Shown: one piece after another, positions 52,584 through 61,381 of the stretch | How the letters are laid out: each line of letters begins with the position of its first letter | Numbering within the stretch: position 1 is the stretch's first letter | Source: an uncultured Pseudomonadota bacterium | Lineage (GTDB): Bacteria; Myxococcota_A; Polyangia; Nannocystales; Nannocystaceae | Reading direction: 5' to 3' | NCBI GenBank assembly: GCA_913061055.1 | Contig: CAJXVA010000006.1 | Span: forward strand, 1-64,000 | DNA: 64,000 bases | Notes under the pieces: generated by a model | Database searches by the model: none | Told to the model about the DNA's origin: nothing | Seen by the model: the letters and a program-made list of their open reading frames with translations, nothing else | Program-made: the position numbers and the translations under genes

Positions 52584-54412
52584 CGGGAAAGCAGATCGTC
52601 GAGGGCCAGCATCCACGACCCTGCGGGTGTCCGGACCAGGCTGCCCGGTCGCAGTCGCTCGCGGATTGCGGCCTCCAACCCGGGGGTACTCAGCGCCAAG
52701 GCTTGCTCATCGAGAAGGTCGACAAAACGCTCGACGTCGTCCTCGAGGGCGGCGCTCCCCTCGGGCCAGGGGGCGAGCGTGAGGCGGCGTCCTTCGCGAT
52801 CGAGAATCGGTTGCAGCCACGGGTGCACGTGTTGGCAGAGCGCTTCGAGCTCGGGTTCGGTCCACGTCTCCGCGACGTCCACCACAACACCTCCGGCCAT
52901 CAGCGTGGAGCTGGTGTCTCCCGGAGTCGGGACGGCCCCGGCGGTCATCGAACCCGCGGCCCCACCCAGCTCGTGGATGTCGGCCACCCGGGCTCGAAGA
53001 ACCTCGAGCGCAGCCTCGGCATCGGGGCGCTCCGCCGGGTCTTCGGCCTGCAGCGCCCGGGCGATGGTGTCCTCGGGGGTGGACTCCTCCGGAGGAGGGG
53101 TCTGCAGGTCGCCGTCGAGAAGCCACTGCAGCAGCACTCCGATCGCAAACAGGTCGCTGTGCACCGTGGGCGCCGCACCGCTGCGCAGCTCGGGGGCGGT
53201 CATCGCCATCAGCTCCTCCAGCCCTCCGGTATGGGTCGCGGTGAGCCCGGAGAGGTGGTGACCGCCAAAGGGAGGGACCAGCGGCCGTCCGGCGCCGTCG
53301 AACGACACCAGGCTCGGCAGAAGCCAGCCGTGCACCAGGCCGCGGGCGTGGGCGGCCATCAAACCTTCGAGCATGAAGGCAATCCAGGCGCGGGCACGGG
53401 AGCGTACTCGTCGCATGCCCGGGGGTCGGAGAAGGGCCCGCAAGGACGTGCCCTCGGTGCGGGGCATGACCAGGAGTCCGGCGCGGGCATCGAGCCGCAG
53501 GATGGGGCGAATCGCGGGGTGTCCGATCGATGCCGCCGCCTGGGCCACGGCCGAGAACCGGTCGAGTTGCTGCGCCACGTCCGGGTCGAGCTCCCGGGCG
53601 TCGCCGTGCTCGGCGAGCAGAAGATGCAGCTCGACTTCCTCGTGGGTGGCGCGGTCGAGCGCTTGGTAGGTGGCGCCGACCAAGCCGGTGCCGCCGAGGC
53701 CGGTGACCCGGTAGCGACCAGGGCTGACGGCGTCGACGCTCCGCGAGGACTGCCCGCGCAAGACCATCTGCGCCGCGAGGTCGTGCCCCAGGGCGGTCAG
53801 CGCCCGGCCGAGCTGGTCCCGGGTCGCGTCGTCGTCCTCGCGCAGGCGAAGGGAGGCTTGGGCGTGGCGGGCGGAGCCTTCGGCGTCGCCAAGCTCCCAA
53901 GCCAAGGTTGCCGCGAGGGCGAGGGCGGGGTGGGACCGCAGCGCGTGGGTCTGGAGCATGTCGAGGGCTTCCTTGACCTCGCCCGCCTCCGCCAACGCGT
54001 GGGCAGCCCCATACGGATCTCCGCCCCGTTCCAGCGCCCGGGCTTGCGCGACGGGGTCGTCCCGAAGTGCGAGCAGCCGTGCGGCTTCCATGGGGCGGCG
54101 GCGTTTCTCCAGCAGCTCGATCGCCGCGTCGACCTCATCGGGAACCGCGTGTTCCTCGATGTCCGAGAGCACCGCGTCCAGGTGCTGACCCACGCCGGAT
54201 TCGAGCGCGATGCGAAGCGCGTCCAGGCCGAGGTCGGCGTCTCGATACGCCGCCAGCGCGGCATCCCAGTCCCAGATCTGCTCGAGCACCGCGCCGGCAA
54301 GGTCGGGTCGGGCCCGCGCACGCAGAGCATCGGCGACTTCCTCGTGAAAGCCCCCGGCGAGCTTCTCGCGCTCGCTCTGTTCGAGTTGGGCGTGCAGCTC
54401 GCGGTCGTTCAC
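52580..54412 (-). CDS. Protein pseudokinase with N-terminal TPR-like region
   Basis: 610 residues from a GTG (GTGA overlap). Residues 1-220 are helical repeats (AAIELLEKRRRPMEAARLLA, ALERGGDPYGAAHALAEAGE). Residues about 230-480 have the Ser/Thr kinase fold: a Gly-rich loop (GLGGTGLVGATYQA) and an APE region (TAPELRSGAAPTVHSDLFAI). The catalytic parts are lost: the VAIK Lys position reads VELHLL, the HRDLKPxN loop reads HGWLLPSLVSF, and DFG is replaced by PPFGG. It should therefore lack normal kinase activity. The protein lacks a membrane segment and may be a scaffold for its neighbours. Confidence 0.82.
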   Translation of the reverse strand: MNDRELHAQLEQSEREKLAGGFHEEVADALRARARPDLAGAVLEQIWDWDAALAAYRDADLGLDALRIALESGVGQHLDAVLSDIEEHAVPDEVDAAIELLEKRRRPMEAARLLALRDDPVAQARALERGGDPYGAAHALAEAGEVKEALDMLQTHALRSHPALALAATLAWELGDAEGSARHAQASLRLREDDDATRDQLGRALTALGHDLAAQMVLRGQSSRSVDAVSPGRYRVTGLGGTGLVGATYQALDRATHEEVELHLLLAEHGDARELDPDVAQQLDRFSAVAQAAASIGHPAIRPILRLDARAGLLVMPRTEGTSLRALLRPPGMRRVRSRARAWIAFMLEGLMAAHARGLVHGWLLPSLVSFDGAGRPLVPPFGGHHLSGLTATHTGGLEELMAMTAPELRSGAAPTVHSDLFAIGVLLQWLLDGDLQTPPPEESTPEDTIARALQAEDPAERPDAEAALEVLRARVADIHELGGAAGSMTAGAVPTPGDTSSTLMAGGVVVDVAETWTEPELEALCQHVHPWLQPILDREGRRLTLAPWPEGSAALEDDVERFVDLLDEQALALSTPGLEAAIRERLRPGSLVRTPAGSWMLALDDLLSR

Positions 54413-56001
54413 GGCGCGGGATCCTGGGCTCCCTGCGTCGGTGGGCGAGCCTGCAACGGTTCGACGGTTCCGCGGACCGGTGAGGGGCGGTCATCGTCGC
54501 CCGGCGGCATCGCGACATCGTCGATGAGCCCGGCGGGGAGCCACCACAGCTTGTCCAGCGGGACCACGCCAGCGGGTCCTTGAGACACTCGGGACAACGC
54601 GATGCCCTCGAGCGCCTGCCGCGGCCTGGCCTCGGCGCGTGAAATGTACTCCGACGTCTCCAGGGGGCACGGGGTATCGAGCCGCTGTGCGAGGGCGGCG
54701 TCATCTCCCAGCTCGCCATGGACCCACAGGGCGGCGGCGGCGAGGCAAGCCGCATCGAGCTCCCCGCGGAGGGCTCGGGCCGCGGCGGGCTCGAGCGCGG
54801 GCGCGCCGAGCAGGAGCGCGGAGCGGAGCGTGTGCGCCTGGGACCCGCGGGCCACGCGACCACCGACCGAGGCGAGCACCTCCGGCAGGGCTTGATGGGC
54901 GCTCGAACGCAGGGGGCCGACCAACGCGACGTCGACAAGGGCGATGCGCAGATCGACATCATCGAGTGTCGCCGTACCCAGGCCAGCCACGAAGCTGTCG
55001 CAGCCAAACCCTTCGGTGCTCAACGTCTTGTGGGCCTCGAGCACCGGAGCGATGTCGGTCCACGCGGCTTCACATCGGGCGGCGGTTACGGCGGTCGGGG
55101 GCTGGAGCGCTGGAACCATCCGCTTCTCCACCATCGCCGCGAGTTTCGGGACGGTGGAACCGAGGCTCTTGAACAGCTCGGTTGCGGATTGGCCGACGTT
55201 TTCCTCGACCTCGAGCTGTCGCTGCAGGACGTTCTTCCCTAGGCGATCGGGTTCGTTCGCGGAGGCCAGTTGGCCCTCGACGGCGACGGCGAACGCCTCG
55301 AGGGCGACGGCGGCGGAGGTGTCGGTCTGCCCAGGGAGTAGACGAACGCGGCCCGCGAGCGCGCGCGCGTCGAGCACAGCCGCGTTGGCGCGGGCCTTGG
55401 ACACCCGCTGCAGGCCCGCGGCCGCGACCGGCAGCGTGTCCGCGAGGTGGGGGAGGCTGACGTCGCAGTGCATACAGTCGCCGCTGCGGCGGGCGGAAAG
55501 CTCGAGCGCCTCGACGACGCGTTGCGCTTCCGCGGTCACCCAGGTGGGATCGTCCGCCCAGGGGGCGCGGCGAACGTACGCATCGCGGGCTCGGTCGATC
55601 GCGAACCGCGAGGTCATGGCGATCACGCGGTCGGCCGGTTCGAGCAGACGCGGGGTCAAGCCCGTCGCTTCGCGGTCGGCGGCCTCGAGAGCAGATCGCA
55701 ACGCGGCGCGGTCGTTGGCTTGAAGCGGAGGCATCCGAGGTGCGCTCCCATTCCGCAGGGCGGTGGTGACCGGATCCTCCAACGCCGCCAGCGCGGCGAG
55801 CTTCGGCGCGAGCCGGCCCAGCGCTTCCTTCTGCGCCTCCTTGCGCAGCTTGACGGTCTTCTGTGCTGGGCTGGGCTCGGGCTGCGGGTCCGGGTCGGGG
55901 ACGGGATCCCTTGGGCAGCCCGCACTGGCGAGCACGAGCGCCAGCAACACCCACGAACGCGGGTGCCTGTGAGCGGCGCGAGGTGTTGGAAGACAGCGCA
56001 C
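54409..56001 (-). CDS. Large lipoprotein of unknown function
   Basis: 530 residues from the GTG at 56001, one base after the glyA stop. It has a basic N-terminus, hydrophobic stretch and lipobox LASAGC. A Pro/Asp-rich linker is followed by a long, mostly helical, Ala/Leu/Arg-rich protein with a CMHC pair (GDCMHCDVSL). No enzyme family was recognised. It is the first novel gene of the glyA-lipoprotein-pseudokinase-DUF2723 operon, and coupled to the pseudokinase by GTGA. The long open frame upstream is antisense to glyA sequence and was discarded. Confidence 0.72.
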   Translation of the reverse strand: MRCLPTPRAAHRHPRSWVLLALVLASAGCPRDPVPDPDPQPEPSPAQKTVKLRKEAQKEALGRLAPKLAALAALEDPVTTALRNGSAPRMPPLQANDRAALRSALEAADREATGLTPRLLEPADRVIAMTSRFAIDRARDAYVRRAPWADDPTWVTAEAQRVVEALELSARRSGDCMHCDVSLPHLADTLPVAAAGLQRVSKARANAAVLDARALAGRVRLLPGQTDTSAAVALEAFAVAVEGQLASANEPDRLGKNVLQRQLEVEENVGQSATELFKSLGSTVPKLAAMVEKRMVPALQPPTAVTAARCEAAWTDIAPVLEAHKTLSTEGFGCDSFVAGLGTATLDDVDLRIALVDVALVGPLRSSAHQALPEVLASVGGRVARGSQAHTLRSALLLGAPALEPAAARALRGELDAACLAAAALWVHGELGDDAALAQRLDTPCPLETSEYISRAEARPRQALEGIALSRVSQGPAGVVPLDKLWWLPAGLIDDVAMPPGDDDRPSPVRGTVEPLQARPPTQGAQDPAP

Positions 56002-56002
56002 G

Positions 56003-57274
56003 TCAGTCGGTGAGGCCAGGAGCCGGGAATGGCTGCAGGAACTCGCGGATGCGACCGGCGAGGGCGGTGGCGAAGGCATCCTCGATGGTGCCGTCGTGTT
56101 TCGCGGCTTCGCGGACGCCTTCGTCGATGAAGCCCGCGACCGTATCCATGTGCTCGGCCGTGAGTCCACGAGAGGTCAGCGCGGCGAGGCCCACCCGAAC
56201 ACCCGACGGATCGAACGGCTTGCGCTTGTCGAACGGGATCGAGTTTCCGTTCATCTCAATGCCGCAGGCGTTGATCGCCCGCGCGGCGACCCGGCCGGAG
56301 ATCCCGGTCGAGGTGAGGTCGACGAGCAGCAAGTGGTTGTCGGTGCCGCCGGTGATCAGCGTGTGACCACGCCCCAACAGGCCTTCGCCCAGCGCCTTTG
56401 CGTTGGTCACGACTTGGGCGGCGTAGTCCTTGAACTCGGGCTTGAGCGCCTCACCGAACGCGACCGCCTTGGCGGCCGTGGTGTGGTTGTGGGGTCCGCC
56501 TTGGAGTCCCGGGAACACGGCCTTGTCGATCGCTTTGGCGTGCTCGGCTTTGCACATGATCAGACCGCCACGCGGGCCTCGGAGGGTCTTGTGTGTGGTC
56601 GTGGTGACCGCCGCGGCGTGCGGGACGGGCGAGGGGTGCACGCCGCCGGCGATCAGGCCGGCGATGTGGGCGATGTCCGCGACCAAGTGCGCGCCGACCT
56701 CGTTCGCGATCTCGGCGAACGCCTCGAAGTCGACGATGCGTGGGTAGGCTGAGTGGCCGCACCAGATGAGCTTGGGGGAGTGCTCTTTGGCGAGCGAGCG
56801 GACCTGATCCATGTCGAGGCGGTGGTCGGTCTCCCGCACGCCGTACTGGACCGCGTTGTAGTAGATGCCGGTCGCCGAGACTTTCCAGCCGTGGGTGAGG
56901 TGACCGCCGGCGGGCAACGACATGCCGAGGATGGTTCCGCCCGGCTCGACCAGCGCGAGCAGGGCGGCAAGGTTGGCCGGGCTGCCGCTGTAGGGCTGCA
57001 CGTTGGCGTGCTCGGCCCCAAAGATTTCCTTGGCGCGTTCGATCGCGAGGCTCTCCAGCGGATCGATCACATCCATGCCCTCGTAGTAGCGACGGCCCGG
57101 GTAGCCCTCGGCGTACTTGTTGGTGAGAGACGATGCGCTGGCCTCGAGCACGGCACTACTCGCGTAGTTCTCCGAGGCGATCAGACGAAGGCTGTCTCGC
57201 TGGCGGGTGTCCTCGCGGGCGATGAGATCAGCCACCTGAGGATCGGCGGCTTGGAGTGCGGGGTCGAAGGTCAC
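56003..57274 (-). CDS. glyA: Serine hydroxymethyltransferase
   Basis: GlyA interconverts serine and glycine with tetrahydrofolate. 423 residues from GTG 57274. Landmarks are LRLIASENYASSAVLEASAS, NKYAEGYPGRRYYEG, the PLP lysine in TTTTHKTLRGPRGGLI, and ALTSRGLTAEHM. The frame is open a further 129 codons upstream, but that part is antisense to trpE. The start has no Shine-Dalgarno sequence and lies 6 nt after a TACCGT box. It is divergent from trpE (46-bp gap between starts) and heads an operon with three envelope-type genes. Confidence 0.96.
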   Translation of the reverse strand: MTFDPALQAADPQVADLIAREDTRQRDSLRLIASENYASSAVLEASASSLTNKYAEGYPGRRYYEGMDVIDPLESLAIERAKEIFGAEHANVQPYSGSPANLAALLALVEPGGTILGMSLPAGGHLTHGWKVSATGIYYNAVQYGVRETDHRLDMDQVRSLAKEHSPKLIWCGHSAYPRIVDFEAFAEIANEVGAHLVADIAHIAGLIAGGVHPSPVPHAAAVTTTTHKTLRGPRGGLIMCKAEHAKAIDKAVFPGLQGGPHNHTTAAKAVAFGEALKPEFKDYAAQVVTNAKALGEGLLGRGHTLITGGTDNHLLLVDLTSTGISGRVAARAINACGIEMNGNSIPFDKRKPFDPSGVRVGLAALTSRGLTAEHMDTVAGFIDEGVREAAKHDGTIEDAFATALAGRIREFLQPFPAPGLTD

Positions 57275-57280
57275 GAGCGG

Positions 57281-57286
57281 ACGGTA
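57281..57286 (-). promoter_or_regulatory. Minus-10-like TACCGT box before glyA
   Basis: TACCGT on the minus strand ends 6 nt before the GTG of glyA. It mirrors the TATCGT box of trpE on the other strand; the two boxes are 21 bp apart. Confidence 0.45.
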
Positions 57287-57307
57287 ACCAATCCTTCCCG
57301 GGGGCGC

Positions 57308-57313
57308 TATCGT
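57308..57313 (+). promoter_or_regulatory. Minus-10-like TATCGT box before trpE
   Basis: TATCGT ends 7 nt before GTG 57321. This would make the trp transcript leaderless and leaves no space for a leader-peptide attenuator. Confidence 0.45.
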
Positions 57314-57320
57314 GCGAGGC

Positions 57321-58865
57321 GTGGACGTGTTCCCCGCGGAATCGAAGCTACGCGCGAGCCTGGAGGCGGGCGATGCGGCGATGGTACCGGTGTGGACCGA
57401 GGTGCTCTGCGACACCCAGACTCCGGTTGGCGCCTTCGCGCGCCTGCGGGCAGAGGCGGACACCGCGGTTCTGCTCGAGTCGGTGGTGGGTGGGGAGCGC
57501 TGGGCCCGGTACAGCTTTCTGGCCCTCGGGCATCGATTGCACGGGCGTGCATCATGGACAGACGGTGCGCTGCGCTGGACCTGGACGGCGCCCGAAGGCT
57601 TCTGTGTGCCGGCCGATCTCCCGGAGGTGGGGCTGGACTCCCTGCGTGCCGTGAGCCACACGTTGCGCGGCGAACCGCAGCCGGACCTGCCGCGGTTTTG
57701 GGGCGGCCTCGTGGGTGTGTGTGGTCACGACTTCGTGCGGGCGGTGGAATCGCTGCCGCCACCCGTTGGCCGGGATCCCGATGTGGTCCCCGGCGTCGAA
57801 ATGATCGCCACCGACGTGCTGGTGATCTTCGACAACCTCACCCAGCGCGTGAAGGTGGTCGGAAGCGTGTGTCCTGCGACCGACGGTGGGTTCGAGGCCG
57901 GCTACGCGCGCGCAGTGGCGAGGGTTCGAGAGGTCGTGGACACGCTGCTGGGTGATGGACCGGCCGCGCCCACGCTTCGCCTTCGAGAGCCCGAAGCGTC
58001 GCAGTGGGAGACCGAGCCGGCACCGCCGTGGTCGCGAGCCCGACACATCGAGGCGGTCGCGACGGCCAAGGAGCACATCGCGGCTGGGGATGTCTTTCAA
58101 GTCGTGCTCTCGCAGGCGTTTGATACGCCCCGCGGCGGGCTGGATCTGCTGGATGTGTACCGCGCGCTTCGGGTGACCAACCCCGCACCGTACATGTACG
58201 CGATGCAGCTCCCGTCCGCGACGCTGGTCGGCGCCTCGCCCGAGGTCCTCGTTCGTGTCGACCGCGACTCCCGACAGGTCACCGTCCGCCCGATCGCCGG
58301 GACGCGTCCGCGGGGACGAACCGAGGCCGAGGACCAGGCGCTGGAGCGGGAGTTGCTCGCGGACCCGAAGGAGCGCGCCGAGCACCTGATGCTGATCGAC
58401 CTGGGACGCAACGACATCGGCCGGGTGAGCGAGGGGGGATCGGTGCGAATGACGGACCGGTTTGCCATCGAGCGGTACAGCCGCGTGATGCATATCGTCT
58501 CGGAGGTGACCGGAACGCTGCGACCGGAGCTCGATGCCCTCGATGCACTGGCGGCGACGTTCCCAGCGGGGACGCTCAGCGGCGCCCCCAAGGTCCGCGC
58601 GCTGCAGTTGATCGACGAACTCGAGGTCCACGGACGCGGCTGGTATGGCGGTGCGGTCGGCTATCTGGGATACGACGGCGGGGCCGACTTCGCGATCTGT
58701 ATTCGCAGTCTGGTGGCCCAAGGGGACACGCTGCGGGTGCAAGCCGGCGGGGGCATCGTCTACGATTCGGATGCGCAGGCCGAGGACCAGGAATGCCGCA
58801 ACAAGGCGAGCGCCGTGCTGCGTGCGATCGCGATGGCGCGTGGCGCTCGGGAGAACGAAGTATGA
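57321..58865 (+). CDS. trpE: Anthranilate synthase component I
   Basis: TrpE makes anthranilate from chorismate using ammonia from TrpG. 514 residues from GTG 57321; GTG 57312 would add three residues. The LLES motif that binds feedback tryptophan is present near the N-terminus (AVLLESVVGGERWARYSF). The chorismate core has NPAPYMYAM, GASPEVLVR, IAGTRPRGRTEAED, LIDLGRNDIGRV and TFPAGTLSGAPK. All of these indicate an active, tryptophan-sensitive enzyme. It is first of the trp operon and overlaps trpG as ATGA. Confidence 0.96.
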   Translation: MDVFPAESKLRASLEAGDAAMVPVWTEVLCDTQTPVGAFARLRAEADTAVLLESVVGGERWARYSFLALGHRLHGRASWTDGALRWTWTAPEGFCVPADLPEVGLDSLRAVSHTLRGEPQPDLPRFWGGLVGVCGHDFVRAVESLPPPVGRDPDVVPGVEMIATDVLVIFDNLTQRVKVVGSVCPATDGGFEAGYARAVARVREVVDTLLGDGPAAPTLRLREPEASQWETEPAPPWSRARHIEAVATAKEHIAAGDVFQVVLSQAFDTPRGGLDLLDVYRALRVTNPAPYMYAMQLPSATLVGASPEVLVRVDRDSRQVTVRPIAGTRPRGRTEAEDQALERELLADPKERAEHLMLIDLGRNDIGRVSEGGSVRMTDRFAIERYSRVMHIVSEVTGTLRPELDALDALAATFPAGTLSGAPKVRALQLIDELEVHGRGWYGGAVGYLGYDGGADFAICIRSLVAQGDTLRVQAGGGIVYDSDAQAEDQECRNKASAVLRAIAMARGARENEV

Positions 58866-59509
58866 AGACGCTGCCTGCAGGAGGAACCCGCTACACCCCC
58901 GCGGATGCCGGAAACGGCGCTCGGGTGCTCGTGGTCGACAACTACGACTCGTTCACCTTCAACCTGGTGCAGTACCTGCTCGAGTTGGGGGCGGTGGTCG
59001 ACGTCTATCGCAACGATGCGCTCACCGCCGAGAAGATCGTCGCCGACGCCCCGAGCCACATCTTGCTCTCGCCGGGCCCGGGTCGTCCGAGCGACGCCGG
59101 CGTTTGTGCGGACGTATGCCGGCTGTTGTGCGGCCAGGGGCCCGCGATCCCGATGCTGGGGGTCTGTCTGGGCCACCAGACCCTGTGCGAGGTCTTGGGC
59201 GCAGACGTCGTCCGAGCGGACCGCATCATGCATGGCAAGACCTCTGCGGTGCTGCACGACGGCTCTGGGGTGCTGGCTCGGATCCCCTCGCCGTTCACCG
59301 CGACGCGGTATCACAGCCTCATCGTCCCCGAGGCGTCGCTGCCTGCCTCGCTTCTGCCGGTCGCCCACACGGCGCAAGGCGAGTTGATGGCGGTCCGCCA
59401 CGAGTCGGCGCCAGTGTTCGGCGTGCAGTTCCACCCCGAGTCGATTCTCTCGGAGGCCGGGCACCAGCTTCTCGGCAACTTCCTCGCGCAGGCGGGCTCC
59501 AATGCCTGA
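58862..59509 (+). CDS. trpG: Anthranilate synthase component II (glutamine amidotransferase)
   Basis: 215 residues with the class-I amidotransferase triad: nucleophile Cys in MLGVCLGHQTLCEV and the His-x-Glu pair in GVQFHPESI. A short N-terminal extension of about 20 residues precedes VLVVDNYDSFTFNLVQYL. It supplies ammonia to TrpE, and may also serve aminodeoxychorismate synthase as PabA. It overlaps trpE by 4 bp and trpD by 8 bp. Confidence 0.95.
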   Translation: MKTLPAGGTRYTPADAGNGARVLVVDNYDSFTFNLVQYLLELGAVVDVYRNDALTAEKIVADAPSHILLSPGPGRPSDAGVCADVCRLLCGQGPAIPMLGVCLGHQTLCEVLGADVVRADRIMHGKTSAVLHDGSGVLARIPSPFTATRYHSLIVPEASLPASLLPVAHTAQGELMAVRHESAPVFGVQFHPESILSEAGHQLLGNFLAQAGSNA

Positions 59510-60566
59510 CGTCCACGTGCGTGCGGCCCTGGCCGAGCTGGTGCATGGTCGCGACCTGCCGCGCGACACGATGAAGTCCGTGCTGCGCGAGATCATGGCC
59601 GGGGACGCGCACGCCGGGCAACTTGGGGCGTTGCTGATGGGGCTGGCCACCAAGGGGGAGACCGCCGAGGAGATCGCAGGGGCGGCCTTGGCGATGCGGG
59701 AGGCGATGACGCCGGTTTCGCCGGTCGCGACCGAGCTTGTCGACACCTGCGGAACCGGAGGTTCGGGCGTGCCGCGGCGGAACGTCTCCACCGCCGTGGC
59801 GATCGTGCTCGCGGCGTGCGGAGTCAAGGTCGCCAAACACGGCAACCGTGCCGCGAGCAGCCGCAGCGGGAGCGCGGACGTTCTCGAGGCGCTCGGGGTC
59901 GACATTGGGGCTTCGGCCGAGAGGGTCGCGGCGTGCATCGACGACGTTGGCGTTGGCTTCCTGTTCGCCGCGGGCCTGCATCCGGCGATGAAACACGCGA
60001 TGCCGGTGCGCAAAGCGCTGGGTGTTCGCACGCTGTTCAACCTCTTGGGCCCGCTGACCAACCCCGCGGGCGCGACCCGGCAACTGCTCGGGGTCTTCGA
60101 TCCCGCGCGGTGCATGCCGCTGGCGTCTGCGCTGTGTGCCCTCGGCAGCACCCGCGTTCTCGTCGTGCATGGCTTTCGCAGCGGCGTGAGGGCAGCCGAC
60201 GACGCTCCCTGGGGAATCGACGACTTGAGCCCCGAAGGGGAATCGTTGGTCGCCCACGCGCACCGCGGCACGGTCGAGCGCTGGGTGCTGACGCCCGAGC
60301 AGGCGGGGGTGGAGCGGTTCGGGTGGGAGGAGATCGCTGGGGGCGATCCCGCGGACAACGCGATGGCTCTGGAGGCGGTGTTGCAGGGCGCCACGGGGCG
60401 TTACCGGGATGCCGTGGTGTATTCGGGGGCGGCCGGGCTGCTCGTGGCGGGCGAGCAGGGCCTCCAGGCGTTGCCCGAACTCGCGAAGCGGATCGCGACC
60501 GCGCTCGATGATGGGTCGGCTGCGGCCACCCTCGCGGCGCTGGTGAAGGCCTCCAACCCGGCGTAG
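59502..60566 (+). CDS. trpD: Anthranilate phosphoribosyltransferase
   Basis: TrpD joins anthranilate to PRPP. 354 residues. Motifs are VDTCGTGGSG (PRPP-binding), VAKHGNRAASSRSGSADVLE, FLFAAGLHPAMKHAMPVRKA and FNLLGPLTNPA. All expected catalytic segments are intact. Its stop codon TAG is part of the TAGCCT box before trpC. Confidence 0.96.
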   Translation: MPDVHVRAALAELVHGRDLPRDTMKSVLREIMAGDAHAGQLGALLMGLATKGETAEEIAGAALAMREAMTPVSPVATELVDTCGTGGSGVPRRNVSTAVAIVLAACGVKVAKHGNRAASSRSGSADVLEALGVDIGASAERVAACIDDVGVGFLFAAGLHPAMKHAMPVRKALGVRTLFNLLGPLTNPAGATRQLLGVFDPARCMPLASALCALGSTRVLVVHGFRSGVRAADDAPWGIDDLSPEGESLVAHAHRGTVERWVLTPEQAGVERFGWEEIAGGDPADNAMALEAVLQGATGRYRDAVVYSGAAGLLVAGEQGLQALPELAKRIATALDDGSAAATLAALVKASNPA

Positions 60567-60569
60567 CCT
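60564..60569 (+). promoter_or_regulatory. Minus-10-like TAGCCT box before trpC
   Basis: TAGCCT overlaps the trpD stop and ends 6 nt before the trpC ATG. No Shine-Dalgarno sequence is present. It may be an internal promoter, or coincidence with the stop codon. Confidence 0.3.
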
Positions 60570-60575
60570 TCCCCC

Positions 60576-61373
60576 ATGTCCGAGTCGACCCATCTCGATC
60601 GGATCATCGCGGCCAAGCGTGCCGAGCTCTCGGCAAATCGCGGCGATGGTGTGATCTCGGCCCGCCAGCTGGAGCAGGCGCTCGCTGGCCTGCCGCCGGT
60701 GCGGGACTTCGAAGGCGCACTGCGCCAGGGACCGGCGCCGCGGATCATCGCGGAGTTCAAGCGGGCCTCTCCCTCCGCCGGCCCCATTCGTGAGGACGCC
60801 GATGTTGCGCAGATCGTGGCCGCGTATGAGAAGGCTGGGGCCACGGCGATCAGCGTGCTCACCGACCGTCACTTCGACGGCCGTCTGGCCGACCTCGAAG
60901 CGGCGCGTGCAGCGACCTCGCTGCCCATTCTGCGCAAGGATTTCATCCTCGATCGCAGCCAGATCCTCGAGGCCCGTCGCGCCGGCGCCGATGCGGTGCT
61001 GCTGATCGCTGCGGTGCTCGAGCCCCCGATGCTCAAGCAGCTGATCGACTTCGCGCACGACCTGTCGCTGCATGTTCTTTGCGAGGCCCACGATGCCTAT
61101 GAGGTCGACCGCGCGCTCAGTGCCGGAGCGACGCTGATCGGCGTCAACAACCGAGACCTCAAGACCTTCGAGATCGATCGCAACGTAGCGCTCTCCCAGC
61201 GGGCTCGGGTGCCGCGCTCGTTCACGTTCGTCGCCGAGAGCGGCATCGAGGGCCCTGAACACCTCCGGCAGCTCCGTGATGCTGGGGTCGATGCCGCGCT
61301 GGTCGGCACGTTGTTCATGGGCGCCGAAGACCCAGGGGCCGCGCTGGCCTCGGTGCTCGACGCGCTCGGCTGA
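60576..61373 (+). CDS. trpC: Indole-3-glycerol phosphate synthase
   Basis: TrpC forms indole-3-glycerol phosphate. 265 residues with a TIM barrel: IIAEFKRASPSAG, LPILRKDFILDRSQI, VLLIAAVLEP, IGVNNRDLKTFEID and VAESGI. The catalytic Lys/Glu positions are present. It is separate from trpF, not fused as in E. coli. 8 bp lie before trpF. Confidence 0.96.
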   Translation: MSESTHLDRIIAAKRAELSANRGDGVISARQLEQALAGLPPVRDFEGALRQGPAPRIIAEFKRASPSAGPIREDADVAQIVAAYEKAGATAISVLTDRHFDGRLADLEAARAATSLPILRKDFILDRSQILEARRAGADAVLLIAAVLEPPMLKQLIDFAHDLSLHVLCEAHDAYEVDRALSAGATLIGVNNRDLKTFEIDRNVALSQRARVPRSFTFVAESGIEGPEHLRQLRDAGVDAALVGTLFMGAEDPGAALASVLDALG

Positions 61374-61381
61374 GGTGCGTC

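Noticed and set aside
50913-54583. Long plus-strand frames (782 and 681 codons)
   Set aside because: They mirror the DUF2723 and pseudokinase genes, which have clear domain features and coupled starts on the minus strand. The plus frames show no domain.
57275-57320. trp leader-peptide attenuator or T-box
   Set aside because: Only 46 bp lie between glyA and trpE, with no Trp-codon leader frame and no terminator hairpin.
59319-61262. 647-codon minus-strand frame
   Set aside because: It is antisense to trpG, trpD and trpC, which are unambiguous.
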